Positions 1 through 9,300 of a DNA stretch of 64,000 nucleotides are shown one piece after another. Source of the stretch: Otis tarda (taxonomy: Eukaryota > Chordata > Aves > Otidiformes > Otididae). Below the pieces are notes generated by a model. It did no database searches. It saw nothing but the letters and a program-made list of their open reading frames with translations, and was not told the origin of the DNA. The position numbers and the translations under genes were made by a program. Numbering within the stretch: position 1 is the first letter of the stretch; each line of letters starts with the position of its first letter. Location: contig JAPMTP010000097.1 of NCBI GenBank assembly GCA_026413225.1, positions 121,119-185,118 of the forward strand, written 5' to 3'.

Positions 1-1194
1 GAGGAGCAGCTCTGGTCCCCGCCGTGGGAACATTTATCCCCCCACTTCCCTCCCTGCGTGTTCACGGTTCCTCTGTGCCGCTCCGTTGCCACGCCTGCCT
101 GCCTCCTGTGCCCATTGCCCAGTGCCCATGGTGCGGCTGCAGGGAGGCACGTGCCAGCCCCGCCAGCCCCACCAGCCCGCAGGATCAAAGCTCCTCTGAG
201 CTCCTCAGGCTGTCGCTGCCCTGTCCATCCGTGGCTGATGCACCCCTCATGGGCCCGCTTTGCCTAAGGAAAGGGCAACGTCTGCCCCTCCCGCAGACGA
301 ATGGCGAGCCGGGAAGCGAAGCACCCCCAGCAGCAGGGCTGGAGCAGGCGCTGCTGCAAGGGGAAGGTGATGTTCCGACAGCAGCAGCCCATCCCGTTGG
401 CGTAGCAGAATCAGCATCTCTGCTGCTGGCCGGGGTCTGTTGCCGTTTGAGATCAAAAGCCATCTGATTTTGCAGCAGCAAGGCAGCAAGCCCCCAGGGA
501 AAAAAGGGGTTCCCGGCTGCAGAAGCCGGCTTCTGCACACAACTGCCCTGCAGAGCGTGCGCAAGAGAAGCGAGCGGCTGACAGTGCACCTTGCTTGCTT
601 TCTTCCAGAACATTTCCACCCACCAGCATCTGTAGAGGTTTTCTGCAGAGAGGGTGGCTGCTGATGAAGAGGAGGCCAGGCTGCCCCACCCACCTCCTCC
701 CTGAGGAGGGCGCAGCCAGCCAGGCAGGGTCACTGCCAGAAAATAGGCAGCTGCCAAAATGCAACTGCTCTCGGAGGTGCCAGAGATCCTGCAGCACAGT
801 TCAGATGGAGCCAGGAGTCCACAAAGGGCTGCGCTGATCTGGTGAATTTTATGAAAAACAAGAGCTTTAAACCATGGAGTCCTTGCAATACTTGATCATG
901 GGGAGATGGGGAGTGACCATGGAAATCTTTTGTGCCACACAGAGGTTTGCTTGCTCGTCGTCTCGTGGCAAAGCCCTTGAACGAGCTGTCACACGTGAGG
1001 GCGAGAGGTGCATTTTCTTGCCCAAAAAGACATCTTGTGGATTTGCTGGCTGTTTCTGTGAGGACCAGGGGGCTGTCAGCCGTACACTGCTGTCACAGTT
1101 CAGCCCCACGCGGGACCAAGCTACGCAGTCTCTCACTGATCCCCCAGCCTGCGAGGAAATCGGGGAGAGGGAATAGAACAAAAAAACCCCACCA
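1..1194. other. GC-rich non-coding unit flank (unit 1)
   Basis: This is the inter-gene flank downstream of the previous copy's 3' end and upstream of R1. It recurs at 12672-13860, 27986-29183, 42580-43848 and 56725-57933. Short open frames exist on both strands, but they are not preserved between copies, carry no recognisable domain and are what GC-rich DNA gives by chance. I see no gene here. The stretch from about 1080 to 1194 may already belong to the LTR-like repeat. Confidence 0.6.
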
Positions 1195-1990
1195 AAGTAG
1201 GATAATGAGAGAGAGGAAAAAATCTCCCCCTACCCCTGCCTGTTCCTGGGCTAAAGTTCATTCCAAATTATCTCGAACCCCCGAGCAGCACAGGGGGAAC
1301 AGGGCATGGGGGCTGTGCTCATTTCGTCACACGCTGTTTTCCGCCACTCCTTGCTCCTTTGGGGAAGAACTCCTCACATTGTCCTGTGCCCCGGCGTGGG
1401 GTCCTCCACGGGCTGCAGGGGGATCTCTGCTCCTCCGGGGGCTCCCCGGGCTGCAGGGGCTCAGCCGGCCTCACCATGGGCTGCACCACGGGCTGCAGGG
1501 GAATCCCGGCCCGCAGCCACTTTTCTCTTCCCCCTCCTTCTTCGCTGCCCTTGGCGCCTGCAGCCCTTCCTCTCTCAAGAAATCCTTCACAATCGGCTCA
1601 GGCAGATGCCTCTCAGCTTCTCTTCGCATCTCCTCTCTTCACTTCTCCTGGCCGGGCCGGGCCGAGTCGGGCCTAGGCAGCCGCCCACAGGAGGCCAGAG
1701 GGTGAGGCCTGCCAGGCCCACCAGCCTCGCGCCTCCCCCTCTCTGCTGCACTTCTGCTTCTTCACTTTCTTTTTTCATTTTTTTTCTTTGTTTTTAATTT
1801 TCCCCTTCTTAAACACATTATCTCAGAAGCCTTATCACTGTGGGCAATGGGCTCGGCCCTGGCCAGCAGCGGCTCCGCCTCAGGCCTGGCTGGGCCCCGT
1901 GGACAAAGGGGAAACTTCCAGCGGCCTCTGGCAGCAGCTGCCGCTGGGGTGCCCCCTGCCACACAGAAGCAGCCCAGACGGTGCAGCAAT
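1195..1990 (-). repeat. LTR-like segment R1, unit 1
   Basis: GC-rich and pyrimidine-rich segment present once before the CR1 and again, partly, as R2 just before the gene. It holds three spaced copies of CGGGCTGCAGGG (1409-1420, 1447-1458, 1489-1500), then a long pyrimidine tract (about 1750-1806). From recall, the order of motifs resembles a widespread avian endogenous-retrovirus LTR read on the minus strand. I do not claim a family name. No retroviral coding sequence accompanies it, so it would be a solo or fragmentary LTR. Confidence 0.5.
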
Positions 1991-2679
1991 TGGTGTAACG
2001 AGCTGTTGGCTCACAGTAGTTCATTGTAGAAGTTCATTGCAAAAGTGCAGTCAGAATTCTGCTGCACTCCTTTCTGCCATTCCAAGCCACAGGTCTGTAA
2101 CAGCACATCTACCGTTTTACTTGGCTTAGGAAAAGGCAAAAGAAGACAAATTAAATCATCACTAATTCTCAAGGATCAGGCAGTTAACATAGTGTAAAAC
2201 ATTTCCCAGTAAAGCGTGACGTCTGTGGAACATGGGAAAAGCTGGAGTGTTAGACTTAAATTATGCCAAAAGTTAAAGTGAAGTAATTAAAGACAAACAG
2301 TTACAGTCATTTTGTGAAGAAAACGAGTTAAACATTGTGCTATCCATCTCTTCAGTAAACTGAGTATGTGGTGAGCTCGTTGACAGGTTCCGCTCCGTGA
2401 ACGGTGCTGTGCAGTTCTGTGAACTCTGTTTTACAGTTCCGCCCAAGGGATAACGACAGTTCGCTGCTGAACCTCTCCAGTATCCCTGGGAGACAGGTGG
2501 TTGCTGTTCTGCTTTATAAACAGAGTTGCTGCGGATTATTTTTTACCATTATTTTAAGTCTGAGTGCTTTCAGCAGCCTAAGTAACCTGGTTGCAGCAAC
2601 ACTACAGAAGAAGAGAATTTCTGGCTCAGCATTCCAGGGCCAAACCCATCCAATCACGTTGTTCTAGGCAGACTTCCCT
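1991..2679. other. AT-richer non-coding flank between R1 and CR1 (unit 1)
   Basis: No gene recognised. The segment is shared with units 3, 4 and 5 (for example 30000-30750) and is absent from unit 2. Unit 1 lacks about 87 bp that units 3-5 carry after the GGGAAAAGC at about 2238 (compare 30228-30315); the gap is bounded by short AGC repeats, so this is a simple deletion. A TATAAA-like string at about 2514 sits in it without other promoter context. Confidence 0.6.
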
Positions 2680-5517
2680 GGTCTGGTCTGTCCGAGGCCA
2701 TTTTCAACTGGCCATGCAGGGCTATGACCTGGTTGGCATCACGGAGATGTGGTGGCATGACTTGTACGACTGGAGCGTCGGCATGGAGGGGTATAGGCTT
2801 TTTAGAAAGGACAGGAAGGGGAGACGAGGAGGGGTGTCACTCTCTATGTCAGCAACCAGCTGGAGTGCGTGGAGCTCCGCCTGGGGATGGAGGAGGAGCT
2901 GACAGAGAGCTTATGAGTCAGGATTAGAGGACGGGGACGGACAGGGGACGTTACGGTGGGGGTGTGTTACAGGCCGCCTGGCCAGGAGGACAGAGCAGAT
3001 GAGGCGCTCTATAGCCAGATAGGAGCAGCCTCACGGTCACAGGCCCTGGTCCTCATGGGGGACTTCAACCACCCCAACATCTGTTGGAGAGACAACACGG
3101 CAGGGCACAGGCAGTCCAGGAGGTTCCTGGAATGCGTGGATGACAACTTCCTCCTGCAGGCGATAGAGGAGCCGACAAGGAGGGGTGCCATGCTCGACCT
3201 TGTGCTCACCAACAGGGAGGGGCCGGTGGGGGATGTGAAGCTGAAGGACAGCCTTGGCTGCAACGACCACGACATGGTGAGTTCAAGATCCACGGGGCAG
3301 CAAGGAAACTACATGGCAAGCTCTCTGCCCTAGACTTCAAGAAGGTGGACTTTGGCCTCTTCAGGGACCTGGTGGGCCAAGTGCCATGGGAGGCGGCCCT
3401 GGAGGGAAGAGGGGCCCAGGGAAGTTGGTCCACATTCAAGGAGCACCTCCTCCAAGCTCAGCAGAGGTGCATCCCGATGAAGAACAAGTTGGGCAAAAAG
3501 GCCAGGAGGCCCGCGTGGATGAGCAAGGAGCTCCTGGATCAACTGAAAGTGAAGAGGAAAGCCTATAGAGGGTGGAAGCAGAGACAGGTAGCCTGGGAGG
3601 ACTACAAAGAGGCTGTGCGAGTGGCCAGGGATCGGGTGAGGAAGGCCAAAGCCCTGACGGAATTGAACCTGGCCAGGGATGTCCAAAACAAGATGAAAGG
3701 CTTCTATAGGTATGTAGGAGACAAAAGAGAGTTGAAGGAGAACGTAGGCCCCCTCCGGAAGGGAACCGGTGTCCTGGTTACCTGGGACGTGGAGAAGGCT
3801 GAGGTACTCAATGACTTTTTTGCCTCAGTCTTCACCGACAAGGGCTCTTGTCCCGCCACCCAAGCTGTGGAAGGCACAAGCAGGGACTGCGAGGATGAAG
3901 AACCGCCCACTGTACTCAAAGAGCAGGACTGGGATCATCTGAGGAACCTGAAGGTGCACAAGTCCATGGGACCTGATGAGATCCATCCGCGGGTCCTGAG
4001 GGAACTGGCAGATGAAGTTGCCAAGCCACTGGCCATCATATTTGAGAAATCGTGGCGGTCTGGTGAGGTCCCCGATGACGGGGGGAAGAGAGGGAACATA
4101 ACCCCAATTTTTACAAAGGGGAATAAGGAAGACCCAGGTAACTACAGGCCGGTCAGCCTCACCTCTGTGCCTGGCAAGGTCATGGAGCAGATTCTCCTGG
4201 AAACCATGCTAAGGCACATGGAGAGCAAGGAGGTGGTTGGTGACAGCCAACATGGCTTCACCAAGGGCAGATCGTGCCTGACCAATTTGGTGGCCTTCTA
4301 TGACGGGGTGACAGCAGCGGTGGACGAGGGACGAGCAACAGATATCATCTACCTGGACTTGTGCAAAGCTTTTGACACTGTCCCGCACAACATCCTTCTC
4401 TCTAAACTGGAGAGACATGGGTTTGATGGACGGACCACTCGGTGGATAAGGAGTTGGCTGGATGGCCACACTCAGAGAGTGGTGGTCAACGGCTCAATGT
4501 CCACGTGGAGGCCGGTCACCAGTGGCGTCCCTCAGGGGTCCGTGTTGGGCCCGGCCCTGTTCAACATCTTTGTTGGTGATATGGACAGTGGGATAGAGTG
4601 CACCCTCAGCAAGTTCACCAAGGACACCAAGCTGTGTGGTGCCGTCGACTCGCTGGAAGGGAGGGATGCCATCCAGAGGGACCTGGACAGGCTGGAGAGG
4701 TGGGCCCGTGCCAACCTCATGAAGTTCAACCAGGCCAAGTGCAAGGTCCTGCACCTGGGTCGTGGCAATCCCAGGCACAAATACAGGCTGGGCGGAGAAT
4801 GGATTGAGACCAGCCCTGAGGAGAAGGACTTGGGAGTGCCGGTGGACGAGAGGCTCAACATGAGTGGGCAATGCGCCCTTGCGGCCCAGAAGGCCAACCA
4901 CATTCTGGGCTGCATCAAGAGGAGCGTGGCCAGCAGGTCGAGGGAGGTGATTCTCCCCCTCTACTCTGCCGTGGTGAGACCCCACCTGGAGTACTGTGCC
5001 CAGTTCTGGAGTCCCCAACACAAGAAGGACATGGACCAGTTGGAAAGGGTCCAGAGGAGGGCCACAAAGATGATGAGAGGGCTGGAGCACCTCTCCTATG
5101 AGGCCAGGCTGAGAGAGTTGGGGCTGTTGAGCCTGGAGAAGAGGAGGCTCCGGGGAGACCTGAGAGCGGTCTTCCAATACCTCAAGGGGGCCTACAGGAA
5201 AGATGGGGAGAAGCTGTTCAGCAGGGCCTGGTGTGATAGGACAAGGGGTAATGGGTTTAAATTAGAAGGAGGTAGGTTTAGATTAGATATTAGAAAAAAA
5301 TTTTTAAAAATGAGAGTTGTAGAGCACTGGAACAAGTTGCCCAGAGAGGTGGTGGAGGCCCCATCCCTGGAAACGTTCAAGGCCAGGCTGGATGAGGCTC
5401 TGAGCAACCTGATCTAGTCAGGGATGTCCCTGCTTCTTGCAGGGAGGTTGGACTAGATGACCTTTGAAGGTCCCTTCCAACTCTAACCATTCTATGATTC
5501 TATGATTCTACGATTCT
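2680..5517 (+). mobile_element. CR1-type LINE, 5'-truncated, chimeric (unit 1)
   Basis: CR1 non-LTR retrotransposon, sense orientation. The body starts inside the endonuclease domain (GYDLVGITE at about 2722) and runs through DFNHPN, the reverse transcriptase and the 3' UTR to the terminal ATTCTATG microsatellite at about 5489-5516. ORF1 and the endonuclease N-terminus are missing. The endonuclease frame has a lost G near 2830, a TGA near 2912 and a one-base loss near 3276 at the endonuclease/RT junction. The 5' part matches the CR1a copies of other units. From about 4440-4515 onward it matches CR1b of units 3 and 4, so it is a recombinant element. Confidence 0.95.
3345..5417 (+). CDS. CR1 ORF2 reverse transcriptase fragment, long open frame
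   Basis: An uninterrupted 690-codon frame of the CR1 ORF2 protein, covering the endonuclease/RT linker, the RT domain and the C-terminal region. The start is simply the first GTG in the open stretch, not a real initiation site; the frame is open further 5'. Recognisable RT blocks are [43 protein letters not shown] (the first catalytic aspartate block is present) and [10 protein letters not shown]. The second catalytic block, FADD in units 4 and 5, reads FTKD here (about 4614-4625), removing one of the paired aspartates. The enzyme would therefore be catalytically dead although the frame is open. It is a relic carried by the duplication, not a host gene. Confidence 0.8.
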   Translation: MDFGLFRDLVGQVPWEAALEGRGAQGSWSTFKEHLLQAQQRCIPMKNKLGKKARRPAWMSKELLDQLKVKRKAYRGWKQRQVAWEDYKEAVRVARDRVRKAKALTELNLARDVQNKMKGFYRYVGDKRELKENVGPLRKGTGVLVTWDVEKAEVLNDFFASVFTDKGSCPATQAVEGTSRDCEDEEPPTVLKEQDWDHLRNLKVHKSMGPDEIHPRVLRELADEVAKPLAIIFEKSWRSGEVPDDGGKRGNITPIFTKGNKEDPGNYRPVSLTSVPGKVMEQILLETMLRHMESKEVVGDSQHGFTKGRSCLTNLVAFYDGVTAAVDEGRATDIIYLDLCKAFDTVPHNILLSKLERHGFDGRTTRWIRSWLDGHTQRVVVNGSMSTWRPVTSGVPQGSVLGPALFNIFVGDMDSGIECTLSKFTKDTKLCGAVDSLEGRDAIQRDLDRLERWARANLMKFNQAKCKVLHLGRGNPRHKYRLGGEWIETSPEEKDLGVPVDERLNMSGQCALAAQKANHILGCIKRSVASRSREVILPLYSAVVRPHLEYCAQFWSPQHKKDMDQLERVQRRATKMMRGLEHLSYEARLRELGLLSLEKRRLRGDLRAVFQYLKGAYRKDGEKLFSRAWCDRTRGNGFKLEGGRFRLDIRKKFLKMRVVEHWNKLPREVVEAPSLETFKARLDEALSNLI

Positions 5518-5820
5518 CTTCACATCTCCTCTCTTCACTTCCCCTGGCCGGGCTGGGCTGAGTCGGGCCCAGGCGGCCGCTGGCGGGAGGCCAGAGGGTG
5601 AGGCCTGCCAGGCCCACCAGCCTCGTGCCTCCCCCTCTCTGCTCCCGCTTCTGCTTCTTCACTTTTTTCTTTTTTTTTCTTTGTTTTTAATTTTCCCCTT
5701 CTTAAATACATTATCTCAGAGGCCTTATCACTGTGGGCAATGCGCTCGGCCCTGGCCAGCAGCGGCTTCGCCCCAGGCCCGGCTGGGCCCCGTGGACAAA
5801 GGGGAAACTTCCAGCGGCCT
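5518..5820 (-). repeat. LTR-like segment R2, unit 1
   Basis: A second, shorter copy of the 3' part (plus-strand view) of R1: pyrimidine tract, CTTAAATACATTATCTCAGA and CAAAGGGGAAACTTCCAGC. It starts exactly where the CR1 microsatellite ends and stops at TTGAACCAAGGG, where the shared gene-proximal region begins. It matches R1 more closely than it matches R2 of unit 2, suggesting replacement by R1-like sequence. Confidence 0.5.
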
Positions 5821-6352
5821 CTTGAACCAAGGGCCCAAGGACAGCGCACCCAGAACCTGACTGCGCGTTGCTGTGTCCCAGAGCATTAACCCAGGACGTT
5901 CAAAAGGAACACGAACGAAGCCCATTCAAACGCGGTGCCCTCACTGGAGCAATGTTATTAACAATACGTAGGGAAAAATTACTGCTACCGTGAGAATACC
6001 GATTTTGTAGTGAGCGCAAAAAAGGGTTTGTGCTGCGAGGCGGACTCGGGGGTCCCCAGGGCGGGGCACGCTGCAGTGTGTCACAGGGCCCTGTGTGACC
6101 CGCCGTGATATGGGCGCTGCCGATTGGATGGCACGTGGCAGTGTGTCACAGGGCCCTTGGCGATACAGCTGTTGGCAGCAACGGGAGCACCCCACAGTGC
6201 CCGGAGGGCGCGACGGGACAGGACGGGACGGAATTGGGGTGCAAGGAGCTCCTGTGCAGCCACCTTGTTCCCTGCCGACCCACGTCCGTGGTGCTTTTCC
6301 GAGGCGTCTCTCGTCCCTGGGACAGGAGCCCTCGAGGACAGACCTCAGCGAG
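5821..6352 (+). promoter_or_regulatory. Upstream/promoter region of MROH-like gene, unit 1
   Basis: Segment shared by all four gene copies, immediately before exon 1. The visible elements are: an imperfect palindrome GTCACA...TGTGAC around GGGCCC (6080-6099); a direct repeat of the 20-mer GCAGTGTGTCACAGGGCCCT at 6073-6092 and 6138-6157; an inverted CCAAT box ATTGG (6123-6127); and an E-box CACGTG (6132-6137). There is no clear TATA box near the start; the GC-rich context suggests a CpG-type promoter. The promoter role is inferred from position and copy-to-copy conservation. Confidence 0.55.
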
Positions 6353-9300
6353 ATGGCGGAGAGACCGCCCAGCGTGCCCAGGCTGGCCTGGCTTGGGAAG
6401 GAGGAGGAGGAGGAAGGTGCTGGGGCTGCCCCAGCACGGCAGCCTGATGAGGTGGAGGAGGTCCAGTCGCTGCACGCAGGTGAGTGGCTGAGCTGGGACA
6501 CAGGGCTCGTGGCTGCTGCCGCCTTGGCCCCATCCCATCCCCCGTGCCCATTCCCACGGGAACAGGGTATGGGGCTGTTCCCCACGGCTGGGCTCTGGCC
6601 ATGCTCCGTCCACTGGGCACCCCAGCCCCAACACGTGGGCAGAGAGACGGGCGTCAGTGTCCCCACCAGCCCCTGCCCCGGGACTGGCCCTGCCCGGGCA
6701 GCGCGGGGCTCGCCTCTGTTCTCCAGCCTCTCCCGCAGCCCCTCAGCTCTGCCTGTGCTCTGTCTTTGCCACATCCAGGCTGGGACTTGTCGGAAGAGGA
6801 GGAGGAGCAGGAGGACACCCGTGCCCTCATCTGCTGGACAGCAGAGGTACCCACAGCCATCCCCGCCTGGGCTGGGGCGGCTCTGGCTGCTCAGCCAAGC
6901 ACCGCCGTCAGGGCACTCGGGGTGACATCCCTCTCTTCCCTGCCCTTCCTTCTCCTGCAAATGTTTTAGGAATCCGTCAGCCTCACTGAGCAGGAAGGCA
7001 CCACTTTCACGGCCATCGAGGGCAGGGCAGACTCTGAGTCCTGCAATGCAGAGGCTTGTGCGGCCGTGCTGGATGTGCCTGTGGAAAGGGACACCTCCTG
7101 TTTGGAGCATGTAAGTGGCCTTTGGCCGGGGCTCGAGCTCCCCAGGGCTTGTGTGCCCCCTGAAGCCGGGTCCCCTGGGCACCCAACAGCCTTTTAGGCC
7201 GGCACAGTGCGGCGGGAAGGGAAGCACATCCCGGGGGCAGCTGGGGAAATGGCTGGCTCTGGCAGCACTCCATCTCTCAGCCGTGTCTCCTCCAGGTGCC
7301 CGGGACTGTGAGGCGCATCTACCGGCGGCTCACGTCCAGCACGGATGTGTCTGCCGAGGACCAGTGGGACAACACCCTTCAGGAGCTGACCCACGCGCAC
7401 CCCCGGGATGTGGTGGTGACCCTCCTGCGCTGTGCCCCATCGTGCGACAGGTACGGGGCACACCTGCCTTGAGGGCTCCAGGGCTCACCAGCCTCTGTCG
7501 AGCCCGTCCCACGGGGGCTGCCAGACAGCCAGAGATTTTCGGGGCACTGCCGACCCTCCGTTTCCCAGCCCTGACATCCCAGCCCACAGCCCTCTGCCAC
7601 GCTCCCTCCCTGCCCCTCAAGGCACGGGTGCTGGGCCGCCTTCCTGCCCGCAGGGGCAGGCTGCCAGCCGGTGCTTGCCCAGGCCAGGGCGCTGTGGCCG
7701 AGACCCCGCTAACACAGAGCTCTGGGCCTGCAGAGCTGCTGCGACCATGTGGAGGGCGATGGTCTCCTCGGGCAGGACTGCGGAGAAGGTGCTGCTGGAG
7801 CTGCTCTGCGTGCTGGAGAACTGGCCGCTGCACAGCACGTCCACCTCCGACGGGGACAGCATGGACGTCTTTGCCCTGGCCGTGAGTTTCTGGACTCTGC
7901 CTCTCCGGGCGGCTCTCCACGCTCCCCTGCATCGCTCTGTCTCACGCGTGGGCTGGAAACCTGGCTTAGGGGCAGGCTGAGGGGCCACGAGGCCACATGC
8001 TCCCCCTGCGTCTCCCACGGCCCAGGCCAGCGCCCGAGCCTCCCCTCCCACGCTGGGGCCCCGCCACAGGGATATTTCGGCACTGAGTGCTCTCTCTGGG
8101 TGTTTTGTTTTCAGCAGGCAACCAGGGCGCTGCGGGGAGATCCTCCGACTGCCCGGGTGCCGAGGGGGACTGACGACGCATTTCCCCCACCTCTTGCTGG
8201 TTCTGCTCTTCCAAGTTTTCTTCAGCACAGAGCAGATGCCAGAGGAGGTTGAAACCTTCTGGAGGGAATGCCGGGAGGAAGATGGCCTTCCCACACACCC
8301 TAAAAGGTGCCCCATCCCAGTCCTCCTGTTTCTCCCACGGCCCTGGAGCTGCGGCCAGGGCTCCCGGCGTGACCTGGCCTTTGCTGTGCATGCAGGTTTG
8401 CAGTGCTGACTGTCAAAGCGCTGCTCTGCCGTCTTGGATATGAGAACGAGGTGTTGGAAGTCGCACGGAAGCATGGCTGGGACATGCTCCTCAATGCTGA
8501 GACCCAGCACTGCGCAGTGGGTCTGCTGGCCAGGTGAGAGCCCCCTTCTCCCCACCCCCCGCCATTTCTGCCCTGCAGACGGGCGCCCCACACAATCCCC
8601 TTGGTCGTGGGTGAGGGGGACTTGTCAGCGAGGGATGGCCCAGCAGACTGGAAAAGCCTGGGAGAGGTGGGGGCACAGGAGCAGCCACCTCCCAGAGCGC
8701 CAGGGGTCTCCTCAGAAGGGAAGACTTTGGGGCAGGAAGGGGGTTTTTCCAGTTCTTTCCCCGGAAGGAGCCTGCTGCTGTTGGGCTTGGCGAGGGGTGG
8801 TGGGGAAAGCCCGGGCCTCCGGGAGCAAACGCTGCCGGCGGCTGGAGCAGAGCGCAAAGGGGGCCTTGGCCTGCCCGGCCCAGCCTGTGGGGTAACAGCT
8901 GGATGAGGGGGACAGTCAGTCCCGGGAGAGGTTTTCACGCCGTGCTCAGGGCCAACCGTGCCTTCTTCGTGCCCTTGCCAGAGAGATGACTCGGCGCCTC
9001 GAGAGGTTACTTCTGTTGCTGGACAGCAAACTACCTCCTACAGCTGCTCAGCCGGAAGGAGCCACGCTGGCAGATCCCCTGCCATGACATTCCTTGTGGA
9101 GGTGAGCCAGATGGGGAGCGCTGCCTCGCTGAGCTGCCTCCCACCACTCTGCCCTGTGGCAGCAGCAGCTGCGGGGCAGCCCAGCCGATGGAGCTGGGGC
9201 AGAGGGGGAGCTCTGGCGAGCGATCAGAGGCTGCCGAGGGCTGGGAGGCACAGCGCAGTGGGCGAGCGACCTGCGCCATGTGCCCCAGGGGCTCTGCAGC

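Noticed and set aside
24-860. Conserved small frames in the GC-rich flank (about 147, 190 and 114 codons)
   Set aside because: They recur only because the flank is duplicated. Lengths change with each indel, frames overlap on both strands, and no splice or domain support is visible.
1409-1500. Short spaced repeats as a CRISPR-like array
   Set aside because: Only three degenerate 12-base repeats in a vertebrate LTR-like element; no spacer-repeat regularity and the wrong kind of genome.
2504-2530. TATAAA at about 2514 as a promoter
   Set aside because: Isolated string in a non-coding flank with no downstream gene before the truncated CR1.
5941-7227. 428-codon minus-strand open frame and similar long antisense frames over the MROH exons
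   Set aside because: Stop-poor antisense frames are expected in GC-rich DNA. It crosses plus-strand exons and introns, changes length between copies and has no recognisable domain.
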